Shown one piece after another: positions 1 to 9,188 of a stretch of DNA of 36,206 nt. The DNA comes from a virus. The DNA lies in IMG/VR virus record IMGVR_UViG_3300031857_000625, positions 1-36,206 of that record, one strand, 5' to 3'. The notes under the pieces are model-generated. The model did no database searches. It was not told the DNA's origin and was given only the letters and a program-made list of their open reading frames with translations. A program made the position numbers and the translations under genes. Each line of letters opens with the position of its first letter. Positions within the stretch are counted from its first letter, which is position 1.

Positions 1-3000
1 CATTATTATATGAGAAGTACTGTTCTTTTCCATTATTAAAATATGTTACATTACCTGGTAATAGATTACCTGATGGATCAAAGTCTTTTAACTTATAATC
101 TTTTTTACTAAAGTATAAGATTGAGTTGTCATTATCATATATAGATTGGCAACCAATACCAGATACTGGATTATCAGTATGTGGGTATTCAGGAAATGCT
201 TCAAGTAGTTTATATGGTAAAAACTTCTCAAACCACCACTTCATACCTGCTTGTGATATTTCTACAAGACCCTCATTAAAAGTAAAGATCTTACCTTGTT
301 CTTGACCTATATAGAAAAGTCCGGCTGGTGTAGAAATTACAGATAGTCTATTTTGAGATGAACCATACTCATATGGTCTTTCTGCTACTACAATATTTTG
401 TGGTTCTCTATTAAACAATCCTGCATCACCAAGAGTAACTTTAGTTAATGACTCATCTAATGTAAGAGTATCTACACCTTGGAAAATTACAGGACTATCA
501 TTTTTAAATGTTACAAAAGCACCTGTCTTAGCAAAGTTTTTAACACCACTAATCTGACTCTTAAAGTCTCTTCTGTTTAATGGAAGATATATTCTCCAAG
601 AATCTATATCAGATCCTTCTACTTGATAATTAGAATATGTAATTACATTAGGAAGGTATGTATAACAAAGACTTGCAACTTGTGGGTCATAGTATCTATC
701 TTGTAAGAAACCATATGAACGGAACTTTTGTGGTAATCTAGATGCACTTAAAGATTGATCATAGATGTAATAGTTACCTCTTGTTGGAACAATAGGATCC
801 ATTTTAAATAGAGCATACAAATCTGTATATCTATATGGATGGTAGCATTTTTCAAAATCAAATGTACCCACTTCTCTATAGTCAATAAGCACTTCTGATT
901 CTACAAAGAAATCTCTTACACCAGATACAGATGTATAAAAGTATGATTCTTTTACACCTAAGAAACCTGGATATGGTGTTGCATCATCATCTTGTCTATC
1001 AAAGTTTGGATTATCTAATGTGTAATAATTAGATGGTAATATACCTGTACCATTATATGTATTAAAAAATGAACCAACATCAGTTATTTCTATATCTGCA
1101 ATATCATATCTAAATGAGTTCATCCAGAATCTTGCTTGTGGCAACATCTGATGGACAAAGTAATTAAATGGATAGTCATCTATTACATCATACATCCAGT
1201 TATAGAAAAAGAACATTGGATTCTTTTCTGTAAACCTACAGATGTACATATCACCATTATACATATTTATTGTATTTGGTAATTTTTTAAGTGGATATGC
1301 TATTCCATTATTTATAAATATTTGTACTGGTAATTGTGCAGGATCAAACTTTTGCTCACATGGAGATATTATCTGTTGCTTTACAGAATCTAATTGACCA
1401 TACTGGTTTTCTATTCTTACTTTAATACCAGCATAATGACTTGCAATATTAGATTGGAAAGTTCCTGTTTTATCATTTTCTGAATAGTTAGGGTAACCAA
1501 AAAATTGATTTGTAATACTTAGATTTACTAATGAATTATCTTGTGCCCCATTGATTAAGTTTTGATTTGAACCAGATCCAGTAGTTAAAAATCTTGGTCC
1601 TACTGTAGCACCATTATTTGCTTGTGAAGTACGTACTGCAACAAACTTAGCCCTATATAAATTATTAATTGTATACTTACGTGCAGAACCTGTTGATGTT
1701 ATATAGTCCGGAATCTCTTGGTTAGTATCATTTATAACATAAAGTGAATCTTCAATTCTAAATCTTACAGGTCTATTCACTTGTGGTTTAGTATATTGAT
1801 CATAAAAACCATGACCAATAAGTTGTAATGCATATTGTCTTAATGGCAAGATAGCATAAGCCAATCTTTGCATATCTTGTAAACCTTGTGAAAAGAAAAA
1901 TGCAAACTTTGCAGCTCCAGTAAATGCTGAAAATAATGGACCACCTATTAATGACATGCCTGTTGGCTCAATGGTATATGTTCTTGGGGTCCAAGAACCA
2001 CCATTTAGAACTGATTTTCTATTATGTTCATTGTAAATATTATCTAATGTATCAGTTCCACTAACAGCATTTAGTACTGCTTGCCCACCATTAAGCCATC
2101 CTGGAAAAGCAATATTAAAAACTGGTGGGAATGGAGGTATGCTAAAACCATTAGTTGCTGTATTCCAAGCTGTATCAGAGAAATTAGTTGAACCACCTGT
2201 AAGATTAATACCATTATAAGGAGGAACTGATGTTGATGGTCCACCAGCAGAACCAGGACCTGCTAGTAACCAATCTGTTCCATATTGATTAGTAAACCCA
2301 CCCTGTGGATAGTTAAATGTTTTCTTTCCTAATGATTTTAAAACAGATTCAGCAAGTGCTCCAACAAGAAGCATAAATAAAGCTTTATTATTTAAAAGCT
2401 TATTCTTAGGATGCCCAGCTGGTTCTATAAATTGTTGATTTGCTCTACCACTCACATGACCATAAAGTTTAAGTTCAGAAACATTTAAAAATGGATTTCT
2501 AAAACTTGTCTCTGGTGAATGAAAAGAAATAATATCCGGTGGTATGTTTTGGTTTACTTTAGTATCTGTAGTTGGTTGAGTCTTCTTTATATAAGGATCA
2601 TTATACAAATAATTGTAATCTGCAATATTTGGTGTGTTTCCTGCAGGGTAAATTGTATTATATGGATAGTTAGCATATAAACCAACTCTATCAGTTACTT
2701 GACCTTTAATATTAAAATCTCTAAAGTTATTAACCATACCTTTAGCAATCACAGATCTGTTACCTTCTCTTGATCCTCTTAAGATTTCATAACCTACAAT
2801 TCCAGGAATTGGATTACCATTATTATCTACTGGATGGTAAATATTATTAAACTGTACACCAAGTACTCTAATACTTATTTTACCTGTAGTAGGATCTTTT
2901 ACAAAGTGTGGTGATACAGAATTGTCTGGAAACTTGTGATGTCTTATTTCTTTACCACAAAGATCAAACGGTGAATTAGTTACGTTATGTGGTATTGGTG

Positions 3001-4552
3001 TCCATGGCTGATCTGTACTATTCCATATCTCTGGTTTTTTATCAGGATACTTTTCTGTTGATTGCCAATAACCCATATAACCAACTTGAACTAATTTACC
3101 ACCATCTGGTAATATAGTGTTTGGTGTAGATGTTTGTCCTGCAGTATTATATGTTTGATACAGTTTTATATCATCGGGAAAACTATTAACATCAGAATAG
3201 TTCTGTAATTCAGGAATAGTTAATGTACCTCCGGTAGGTGCAACAAATGTATAATCCTGTGCAGCCCTTCCTGGAATATGATATGTTGCAGACTTATCTC
3301 CAGTGTTGTAAACCCAACGGATAAAGAAAGTATATACTTCATCTCTAAGATAACTTGTATTATGACCACCTTTATAATAATAGTCTGCTGGATATTCTGT
3401 AGCTGTCCACTCAGTACCAATTAAGTTAGCAAGTGGTTGATAGTTAAAATCAAATTTAGATGTTGGACCTATTCTTAATAAATATTTATCAAGCGGAGTC
3501 ATCTGATCAGACTTTTCAAAAACTGGTGTTACTCTACCTATATCAAAGTCATCTACTACTTCTAAACTTTGTTTTAACTGATCAATAGTTATTCTATTAG
3601 TTTGTGTAGAAAATGCACCAAATCTTCTTGACTGAATACCTTCATTTACAAATGATACTATTACTAACTCAAACTCATCAAAGTTTTGTGTATCTGCTTC
3701 TACTTTTAATTCTAATGATCCCTGAGAATTATTAGGAGTATAAACTGCTTGAATATTACTTGGTGCAAAGTAGTCTGTTACTTTTACACCATTAATAAGA
3801 TATGCTATAGATGCAAAGTAAGAACCATTATCTAAAACACCAGCACCATTACCTAATTGTAATTCAAGACAAGGTGTCTGCATTAATGATGCAATTCTTA
3901 ATTTATCACAGTTTAGTGTATTAATATCATCACATGTTGTACAACCATTTACTGTTTGACAGTTTTGATTCCATGCTACACCGGGCCAAAGAATATTATT
4001 TGTACCATCAGTATAATAGTTATTACCTAACCATGTATAGTTTGTAGGTGGCCAAGTTTTAGGATCCCCAATATTAAGAAATCTATCCGGATTAAAACCA
4101 TCTGCCCAATATACTTGCCAGGTACAATCATTTATTTCTTTAGATGCTCCAGATACAAGTTTATATCTATTTAAATTTAAACATGCATCTTGAACAATAG
4201 GTCTATATCTACATGAGTCTGATTCAAATAAACCTATCTCAGAGTCAATACTATTTGAAGTAAATTCAGTAGCATGTGCTGCTGTATATATAACCCACTT
4301 GTCACTAAATAAATGTATAAGACCTACAATATACTTAAAGCCAGACATAGTTTGTCCAGCTGTAGCACACAATGCATTTGACTCTTCATTAGATAATGTA
4401 CCAAGATCACCTTCTGCAGTATTGTTTACAGCATTTCTTGCATGCGTCCACATCCCTTCTTGGATGAATGACGGATCTGAATCTTTGTTTAGTCCTTTTA
4501 CAAATGAGTTAGAACTAGTTTCAGACATTTGCTGTTTTTGATTTTTAGCCAT
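1..4552 (-). CDS. crAss-like tail muzzle/nozzle protein (partial, C-terminus off the window)
   Basis: The frame opens at the ATG at 4552, two bases after the stop of the preceding gene, and stays open for 1,517 codons to the left edge, so the C-terminus is missing. The start region (SNSFVKGLNKDSDPSF) has the pattern of the large crAss-like muzzle protein, the family that takes the place of T7 gp12/P22 gp10 at the distal end of the short tail. Later segments also fit that family: FFVESEVLIDYR, VIFQGVDTLTLDES, PYEYGSSQNRLSVISTPAG, KWWFEKFLPYKLLEAFPEYP and YDNDNSILYFSKKDYK. The size agrees with crAss muzzle proteins of roughly 1,400-1,600 residues or more. It is the last gene of the ring-protein run. 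A helical stretch near bases 2340-2400 (ALFMLLVGALAESVL) stands out as hydrophobic. Identity is well supported; exact structure is inferred from the family. Confidence 0.88.
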   Translation of the reverse strand, partial: MAKNQKQQMSETSSNSFVKGLNKDSDPSFIQEGMWTHARNAVNNTAEGDLGTLSNEESNALCATAGQTMSGFKYIVGLIHLFSDKWVIYTAAHATEFTSNSIDSEIGLFESDSCRYRPIVQDACLNLNRYKLVSGASKEINDCTWQVYWADGFNPDRFLNIGDPKTWPPTNYTWLGNNYYTDGTNNILWPGVAWNQNCQTVNGCTTCDDINTLNCDKLRIASLMQTPCLELQLGNGAGVLDNGSYFASIAYLINGVKVTDYFAPSNIQAVYTPNNSQGSLELKVEADTQNFDEFELVIVSFVNEGIQSRRFGAFSTQTNRITIDQLKQSLEVVDDFDIGRVTPVFEKSDQMTPLDKYLLRIGPTSKFDFNYQPLANLIGTEWTATEYPADYYYKGGHNTSYLRDEVYTFFIRWVYNTGDKSATYHIPGRAAQDYTFVAPTGGTLTIPELQNYSDVNSFPDDIKLYQTYNTAGQTSTPNTILPDGGKLVQVGYMGYWQSTEKYPDKKPEIWNSTDQPWTPIPHNVTNSPFDLCGKEIRHHKFPDNSVSPHFVKDPTTGKISIRVLGVQFNNIYHPVDNNGNPIPGIVGYEILRGSREGNRSVIAKGMVNNFRDFNIKGQVTDRVGLYANYPYNTIYPAGNTPNIADYNYLYNDPYIKKTQPTTDTKVNQNIPPDIISFHSPETSFRNPFLNVSELKLYGHVSGRANQQFIEPAGHPKNKLLNNKALFMLLVGALAESVLKSLGKKTFNYPQGGFTNQYGTDWLLAGPGSAGGPSTSVPPYNGINLTGGSTNFSDTAWNTATNGFSIPPFPPVFNIAFPGWLNGGQAVLNAVSGTDTLDNIYNEHNRKSVLNGGSWTPRTYTIEPTGMSLIGGPLFSAFTGAAKFAFFFSQGLQDMQRLAYAILPLRQYALQLIGHGFYDQYTKPQVNRPVRFRIEDSLYVINDTNQEIPDYITSTGSARKYTINNLYRAKFVAVRTSQANNGATVGPRFLTTGSGSNQNLINGAQDNSLVNLSITNQFFGYPNYSENDKTGTFQSNIASHYAGIKVRIENQYGQLDSVKQQIISPCEQKFDPAQLPVQIFINNGIAYPLKKLPNTINMYNGDMYICRFTEKNPMFFFYNWMYDVIDDYPFNYFVHQMLPQARFWMNSFRYDIADIEITDVGSFFNTYNGTGILPSNYYTLDNPNFDRQDDDATPYPGFLGVKESYFYTSVSGVRDFFVESEVLIDYREVGTFDFEKCYHPYRYTDLYALFKMDPIVPTRGNYYIYDQSLSASRLPQKFRSYGFLQDRYYDPQVASLCYTYLPNVITYSNYQVEGSDIDSWRIYLPLNRRDFKSQISGVKNFAKTGAFVTFKNDSPVIFQGVDTLTLDESLTKVTLGDAGLFNREPQNIVVAERPYEYGSSQNRLSVISTPAGLFYIGQEQGKIFTFNEGLVEISQAGMKWWFEKFLPYKLLEAFPEYPHTDNPVSGIGCQSIYDNDNSILYFSKKDYKLKDFDPSGNLLPGNVTYFNNGKEQYFSYNN

Positions 4553-4554
4553 AA

Positions 4555-5613
4555 CTATACAACTCTTGAATTTAGACCATAAATACCATAACGGTTATTT
4601 GGAGAGTAACTCATAAACATATAATAATACTTACCATACATGGCTTTTCTATTAGCTTGCCACATCTCTTTAAGTTCTCTAAAGTTTGGAGTATTAACTA
4701 CACTTAATGCATTATTTCTAGCAGCTTTTAATCTTTGTTCTACAAGTTGCATTCTTTGAGAAACATCTTCTCCGTTCATAAATAAGTTTTCAAGTATTCT
4801 TGACTTGAATGCATACTCATAGTATTCATTAAGAAGGTCATGATCTGGAACTAATAAGTTACCATTCTCATCTTCCATTTGACCTTGATAGTTAAGATAT
4901 ACTTTACCAGTATCAAATGTTGTAAATAAGAAACCACCTTGGATCCAACCTTCATTAGGAGTATTATAATATAAGTTTGGGCAATCACATTCTATATCTT
5001 GACTAGCCTTCATTCTTAATGGAATAAGTTGAGTATATACTCTAGTAGTTCCAGAATTATTAATTACTTGTATTAACTCATACTTATCACCTTTACAGTT
5101 CATAAAGACTCTTGGTCTTGTACAAACATCTCCATATGGAGCATTAGGATCATATTCAGTAGGAATAGGATTAGGAGCACATGTAGGAGGACATGTATTA
5201 CCTGGACATGCTGCAGTATGATTACAAGGGTTTGCATTGCATACAGAGCAGTTTACAGTAATTGGTGCACATATGTCTACAGTAGCTGGAGTTTCTACAT
5301 AAGGTACTTCTTGAATGTTTGTACCTGCAGCCCAGCCATCATAACCTAACTGCTCAGTAAATGTACCGCATATAAATGCAAAGTTGAATGTATAAAAGTC
5401 ATCAGGTAGTTTTACTTTACCGTGACATACATCAAGAATAACTTCTTTCTGTTGATTAATTCTAAGACCTAGATCATAGTTAAGTTTTTTAGCAAGTTTA
5501 ATTAACTGCTGTGGCTCAATCATATTCTCAAGAGCAAAAGTATTTAAGTCAACTGTTACATCTTCTAACAACTGATTAAATGTTCTATATCTAAGTGTAT
5601 AATTAAAGTTCAT
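4555..5613 (-). CDS. crAss-like virion ring/tail protein with a Cys-rich insert
   Basis: This 352-residue protein resembles the conserved crAss-like structural protein encoded just before the muzzle gene, one of the ring or tail-hub components of the short tail. Visible family-like segments are the N-terminal helical part (residues 1-60) and the segment KVKLPDDFYTFNFAFICG at about 66-83. Residues 115-145 carry seven cysteines (115, 122, 125, 130, 136, 141, 145) among Pro, Asn and Thr, which looks like an inserted loop or small disulfide/metal knot. The C-terminus is Tyr-rich (KYYYMFMSY). Its start shares one base with the stop of the upstream ring gene and its own stop lies two bases before the muzzle start, so the genes form one translation-coupled unit. 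Which ring it corresponds to in the crAss001 virion I cannot say. Confidence 0.78.
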   Translation of the reverse strand: MNFNYTLRYRTFNQLLEDVTVDLNTFALENMIEPQQLIKLAKKLNYDLGLRINQQKEVILDVCHGKVKLPDDFYTFNFAFICGTFTEQLGYDGWAAGTNIQEVPYVETPATVDICAPITVNCSVCNANPCNHTAACPGNTCPPTCAPNPIPTEYDPNAPYGDVCTRPRVFMNCKGDKYELIQVINNSGTTRVYTQLIPLRMKASQDIECDCPNLYYNTPNEGWIQGGFLFTTFDTGKVYLNYQGQMEDENGNLLVPDHDLLNEYYEYAFKSRILENLFMNGEDVSQRMQLVEQRLKAARNNALSVVNTPNFRELKEMWQANRKAMYGKYYYMFMSYSPNNRYGIYGLNSRVV

Positions 5614-6275
5614 TATCTAAGTATATTTTGACTATCATCTACTGAATCAGCAGGAACTTTGAGAGTCATTGTTAATTCTTGTAGTGTAAACTGTTCTACT
5701 TCTGAAAATAAATATTCAGGTAATGCAAACTGTTCTTCTTGTTTTACTTCACATGGATCAGTATCACATGTTTCAAGTTTAGCTTCAAAGATGGCTTCCA
5801 TTCTTATAGCATCCCAATCTACATTAGGAATATAAATGTAACCGTTTAGATACCAGAAATAAATGCTTCTGTTATACTTAAAGGTTGTAGTTTTAGTCAT
5901 AGAAACCCAAGTACCTGGATCAGTACGGTAAAGTTCAATAGTACCATCTATTGAAGATACTGTACGGATAATAGGACCGAACATACCATCTAAGATACTT
6001 GGTAACTTTTCTTTAGATCTTTTAAAGTAACATCCGGAGTATACACCAATACAACCAGCTTCAACTTTATCTACATCAATTAGTTCAATGTATGGAAGTA
6101 CTTTAAAGATAGAACTGATTTTCATTAGTCTAAACTGATTGTCTTCTCTTTTAATTAAAGTCTTTGCATACTTTAGAAGCAAAGAATAAATAGTTCTGTC
6201 TGTAAGGAATGCATCTTCCTTTACAGCTTTAAGAGTGTTTCTTACTCTAGATATTGCTTCTCCTACAGTGGTCAT
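5613..6275 (-). CDS. crAss-like conserved ring/adaptor structural protein
   Basis: This 220-residue protein matches the conserved crAss-like pattern beginning VGEAISRVRNTLKAVKEDAF, followed by LTDRTIYSLLLKYAKTLIKR, then VLPYIELIDVDKVEAGCIG, a Lys-rich stretch, a GPIIRTVSSIDG motif (about 100-111) and FWYLNGYIYIPNVDWDA (about 139-155). The Crassvirales family is a virion component of the head-tail connector/tail ring stack. It overlaps the upstream gene by four bases (ATGA-type) and the downstream gene by one base, so expression should be stoichiometric with both. It has no membrane segment or signal peptide. Family recognition is strong from the motifs; the exact ring number is not determinable here. 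Confidence 0.82.
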   Translation of the reverse strand: MTTVGEAISRVRNTLKAVKEDAFLTDRTIYSLLLKYAKTLIKREDNQFRLMKISSIFKVLPYIELIDVDKVEAGCIGVYSGCYFKRSKEKLPSILDGMFGPIIRTVSSIDGTIELYRTDPGTWVSMTKTTTFKYNRSIYFWYLNGYIYIPNVDWDAIRMEAIFEAKLETCDTDPCEVKQEEQFALPEYLFSEVEQFTLQELTMTLKVPADSVDDSQNILR

Positions 6276-6853
6276 AGATCAAATTCATTATATGTTTTAA
6301 GCTGCTCTTGCATTTTCCTTTTGTCAATGTCTTTAAGAGCTATGCTTTTTTGTAAAAGTTGTATTCTTTTTTTAGGATCTACAGCTACATACATGTTCCA
6401 GTTTTCTGCGTATGCTTTTGATACAGATCTTTTAAAATTTCTACAAGCTGTAAAACCCCAAAATTCTCTATTCTTTATCTTGTGTTTTAAACTATAACTT
6501 GTAAAAAAGATTTTGCAAAGTTTACCATCTGTTTCCCAGTTCTTATTGGTAACTGTTACTCCATATTTTTTAGACTTGTTGTAATCAATATTTCTTTTCT
6601 TACTTTGATCACATGTTCCAATGAATAACCAACCTACTTGTTCTGGTAACTGTACACCTTCTCTTGAATCTATTACAGTTTGGTATACTGTTTCATTAAA
6701 TACTTTAATTATCTTTTTTAATTCTTTGTCACTTATATCTCCATACTTTGAAAACTTTGCTTTAAATGTTTTAAAAAAATCATCAGTTAACAGATTGTAT
6801 GCTTTTGGTCTATATCTTGGAGCAGTTAAATCTGGCTTTTTAAATTCTTTCAT
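6272..6853 (-). CDS. Conserved crAss-like protein of the tail ring operon
   Basis: A 193-residue, lysine-rich protein that opens the four-gene ring/muzzle unit. Its central motif VQLPEQVGWLFIGTC (about residues 67-81), the following Lys-rich KKRNIDYNKSKKYG and the NWETDG-to-KIFF segment fit a widely conserved crAss-like protein of unknown function found next to the ring proteins. The internal FWGFTACRNFKRSVSKAYAE segment is amphipathic and basic, which would suit nucleic-acid or connector contact, but that is inference. It is the first gene after the terminator at 6904-6932, with an AT-rich promoter-like stretch directly upstream (6854-6880), so this is where a separate transcript could begin. 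There is no signal peptide or membrane segment. Confidence 0.7.
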   Translation of the reverse strand: MKEFKKPDLTAPRYRPKAYNLLTDDFFKTFKAKFSKYGDISDKELKKIIKVFNETVYQTVIDSREGVQLPEQVGWLFIGTCDQSKKRNIDYNKSKKYGVTVTNKNWETDGKLCKIFFTSYSLKHKIKNREFWGFTACRNFKRSVSKAYAENWNMYVAVDPKKRIQLLQKSIALKDIDKRKMQEQLKTYNEFDL

Positions 6854-6903
6854 ACCATATAGATTAATATACTAAAAATTATGCACTTTAGCAAATATAA
6901 GCA
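6854..6903 (-). promoter_or_regulatory. Possible promoter for the ring/muzzle operon
   Basis: The gap between the terminator and the start at 6853 is AT-rich and contains, on the minus strand, AGTATATTA (6865-6873) a dozen bases before the ATG and TATATTTG further upstream. A near-identical AGTATATTA precedes the gene starting at 9169, and ACTATATTAT precedes those starting at 13639 and 22205. The location, just after a terminator and before a four-gene unit, makes a promoter plausible, but no start site can be proven from sequence. Confidence 0.35.
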
Positions 6904-6932
6904 TAAAACAAAACCCCCGCTAGTGCGAGGGC
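6904..6932 (-). terminator. Rho-independent terminator after the 6972-7517 gene
   Basis: On the minus strand a seven-pair GC-rich stem (6925-6931 with 6914-6920, one G-T wobble) encloses the loop ACTA and is followed by the T-rich tract TTTTGTTTT. It sits directly downstream of the fibre-type gene ending at 6972 and upstream of the ring/muzzle operon. Confidence 0.82.
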
Positions 6933-6971
6933 TTTGCCTTGTTGTCACAGAAACCAACAAACTGTAACTTC

Positions 6972-7517
6972 TTAGAATATGAGTACGGCTCTTAGTCTTA
7001 CAACTGGACCTGAAGGTCTATTAATAAAAATAGTAATTAACCCTGTTGTATCATCTACAGATACTATATAGTTATTACCATTTGCCTCATATGGTTGAAT
7101 AAGTCTCCATGAACCACCAGATAAGTACCAAAGACTAATTACAAAGTCTGAAGGTTCAGAACCACTTAGGCTACAAATAGATGGTGTAATACCACATGCA
7201 GCTAATTCATTCTGAGTAATTGTAAGAGTAGTTTGATCAAAATCAGTATTAATTTCTTTTACATATCTTAACTTAACTTGATTAAGTTCTTCACAGAAAT
7301 ATGTAGTAATTTCATTTAATGCAGTAGCTACATTAGTGTCTGTAGTCACTACAGTATCAGTACCACAATCAATATCTGCACCAGTGTAGATAATACACTG
7401 TGCATCAAATACTTCTGAACATGGTTCTGGATCCGGGCATCCTGCTGGAGTTGGACATGGTGGAAGAGTTACTAGTGCATCATCACACCCACAATTTTTA
7501 CATTTATTTATTGACAT
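6972..7517 (-). CDS. Cys-rich virion appendage protein (small fibre-type)
   Basis: This 181-residue protein starts with a cysteine- and proline-rich segment (CKNCGCDD, PPCPTPAGCPDPEPC), followed by a segment QCIIYTGADIDCG and TDTNVATALNEITTYFCEEL at about residues 40-77. That arrangement (Cys, aromatic-TG-ϕ-D-ϕ-C, then a helix ending in C-E-L) recurs at the N-terminus of the next gene upstream and is common in Bacteroidota phage fibre or appendage proteins, where it probably docks on the virion. The C-terminal half (about 120-181) is beta-rich with Gly/Trp and ends VRLRAVLIF. A terminator follows at once. No catalytic motif is seen. Appendage identity is inferred from composition, the shared N-terminal unit and location between virion genes. 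Confidence 0.6.
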   Translation of the reverse strand: MSINKCKNCGCDDALVTLPPCPTPAGCPDPEPCSEVFDAQCIIYTGADIDCGTDTVVTTDTNVATALNEITTYFCEELNQVKLRYVKEINTDFDQTTLTITQNELAACGITPSICSLSGSEPSDFVISLWYLSGGSWRLIQPYEANGNNYIVSVDDTTGLITIFINRPSGPVVRLRAVLIF

Positions 7518-7528
7518 CTCTTATATTA

Positions 7529-9169
7529 TTATGGACAAACTCTTGAGAAACCTGTTTCAGTATTACATGGATCTACATAAGCTACTAAACCATCTATTTG
7601 AAAATTAAAACCACCAATCTGATTTTCATCACCAGCATCACAACTAAATGGCCACACTAAATTAAATGTATCTGATACAAGTGGGAAGTTAGCATTAGAT
7701 GGAGCATTATGAATATCAGAACCAACAGCAATATAGTTAGGAAGATATTCTCCGACTCTTACATTACTAGTTACTAATCTTAATGGTGAGTTACCTTGTA
7801 TTCCTGCTCCCCTTGTTGTTGAAATTTCAATATCATGAACAACTTGTACAGATAGACCTTTTGTTGATGTAACATATACTCTAATAGCTGAGGTTAAACA
7901 TGTACCAAATGATGGATCCACATCAATAGCTCTAAGAGCTACATCCCATGCTTTGTAATATATATTGTCTAAGTTTCCTGCAGTAACAGATGCTGGAATA
8001 ACAGAACCACCATTATTAAATGAAATAGCACCATTAGCATTAATACTACAACCACCAACACCACTCCATGTAGTACATCCTGCAATTGAATTATATGCAG
8101 AAGTTGCTGTTAATGGAATTACACTACCTGGAGAAGCTGGATTTTCTAATGGTACAAATACAGTACCTCTAAAATGAATCTGATTTCCAATTCTTCTACA
8201 CTGTGGTTTATCTACTCCAGAATAGTAAGTAAAGCCATCTAAATCTACCCAACCAGTATCTGTAATTTTAGCTGAGATATTATATGCTGGCCCTGCTGAT
8301 ACAGTAAGATCAACTGTTGATGTATCAGCTACTGTAATAGTAGTAGTATTAGAATATGCTACACACAATGCAATCCAGATATTTGTAATTACTTCTGGAA
8401 GTGTTGTAGGTACTGGAGTCCAATTAGGATCAGATGTTACATCTGTACCATAAGCACATGCTGTAATATATGATGTTAAAAGATTTGCAGGAGTGCCTAA
8501 TACTCCGGTTGTAGTATTTGTATAACTACAAAGACCATTTGTAACATTGTTTATTAATTGATCTAAAACAATATCAATATCATAACTATTACCAGCTACT
8601 AATGTACCAATATTACAGTCAACAATAATTGTTGGTGTAGGAGGGATTACTACAGTTGTGCTCTCAAGATTAGTTACTCTAATTTCTAAATCTACAATTT
8701 GAGAGTTTATTACAGCAATCTGAGAAATTAATGAACAAACTTTTTTTCCAATTTCTATAGCATATTCTGAAACTGTCATTACAGTAACACCATTTACTAT
8801 AAAACAATTTGCAACAGTAACCGGAGTATCAGCACTTGCAGATTTAGGTGTATTTACAATAGGACTAGTTGAAGGATCAGCAAGAGTATTTACTTCAGTT
8901 TGTAGTGCACAAATTCTATCAATTAAAAACTGAATAAGTGCTTGAAAATCATTTGGTCCACATGCAGTAAGATTAAAGCATGATAGATCATAATTTGTTA
9001 CATTCAGAATATCTAGAACAGTACATAGTTCTGTAGCAAGCTTAGCTATTACATCAGATATTGTATCACCTGTACATAGTTTAATGCACGGAATATCTGG
9101 TCCTTGCCAAATCACACAGTTAGATGAAATTGGGCTACAAGGTTTATTGTCTAGATTCAAAGGTTTCAT
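7529..9169 (-). CDS. Tail fibre/appendage protein
   Basis: A 546-residue, Thr/Val/Asn-rich protein with the look of a phage tail fibre. The N-terminal 70 residues carry the anchor-like unit SSNCVIWQGPDIPCIKLC, then GDTISDVIAKLATELCTVLD, also seen in shorter form in the neighbouring 6972-7517 product. A helical middle part (about 125-175, including LEIRVTNLES) could trimerise. Further on, GWVDLDGF and KPQCRRIGNQIHFRGTVFVP (about residues 304-335) resemble the conserved beta-domain of Bacteroidota phage fibre C-termini. The rest is beta-rich and Cys-containing (FGTC, FSCDAGDEN, VDPC). It probably contributes to host-surface binding. An AGTATATTA motif lies just upstream of its start. The exact receptor-binding role is inference. 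Confidence 0.62.
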   Translation of the reverse strand: MKPLNLDNKPCSPISSNCVIWQGPDIPCIKLCTGDTISDVIAKLATELCTVLDILNVTNYDLSCFNLTACGPNDFQALIQFLIDRICALQTEVNTLADPSTSPIVNTPKSASADTPVTVANCFIVNGVTVMTVSEYAIEIGKKVCSLISQIAVINSQIVDLEIRVTNLESTTVVIPPTPTIIVDCNIGTLVAGNSYDIDIVLDQLINNVTNGLCSYTNTTTGVLGTPANLLTSYITACAYGTDVTSDPNWTPVPTTLPEVITNIWIALCVAYSNTTTITVADTSTVDLTVSAGPAYNISAKITDTGWVDLDGFTYYSGVDKPQCRRIGNQIHFRGTVFVPLENPASPGSVIPLTATSAYNSIAGCTTWSGVGGCSINANGAISFNNGGSVIPASVTAGNLDNIYYKAWDVALRAIDVDPSFGTCLTSAIRVYVTSTKGLSVQVVHDIEISTTRGAGIQGNSPLRLVTSNVRVGEYLPNYIAVGSDIHNAPSNANFPLVSDTFNLVWPFSCDAGDENQIGGFNFQIDGLVAYVDPCNTETGFSRVCP

Positions 9170-9188
9170 ATCTATAATATACTAATTA

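Noticed and set aside
3220-3420. Minus-strand 66-codon frame inside the muzzle gene
   Set aside because: Different frame of the same strand within a clearly coding gene; composition is that of a shadow.
4299-4541. Plus-strand 80-codon frame
   Set aside because: It lies opposite the muzzle gene, whose frame is well supported; no other plus-strand gene is credible in the window.
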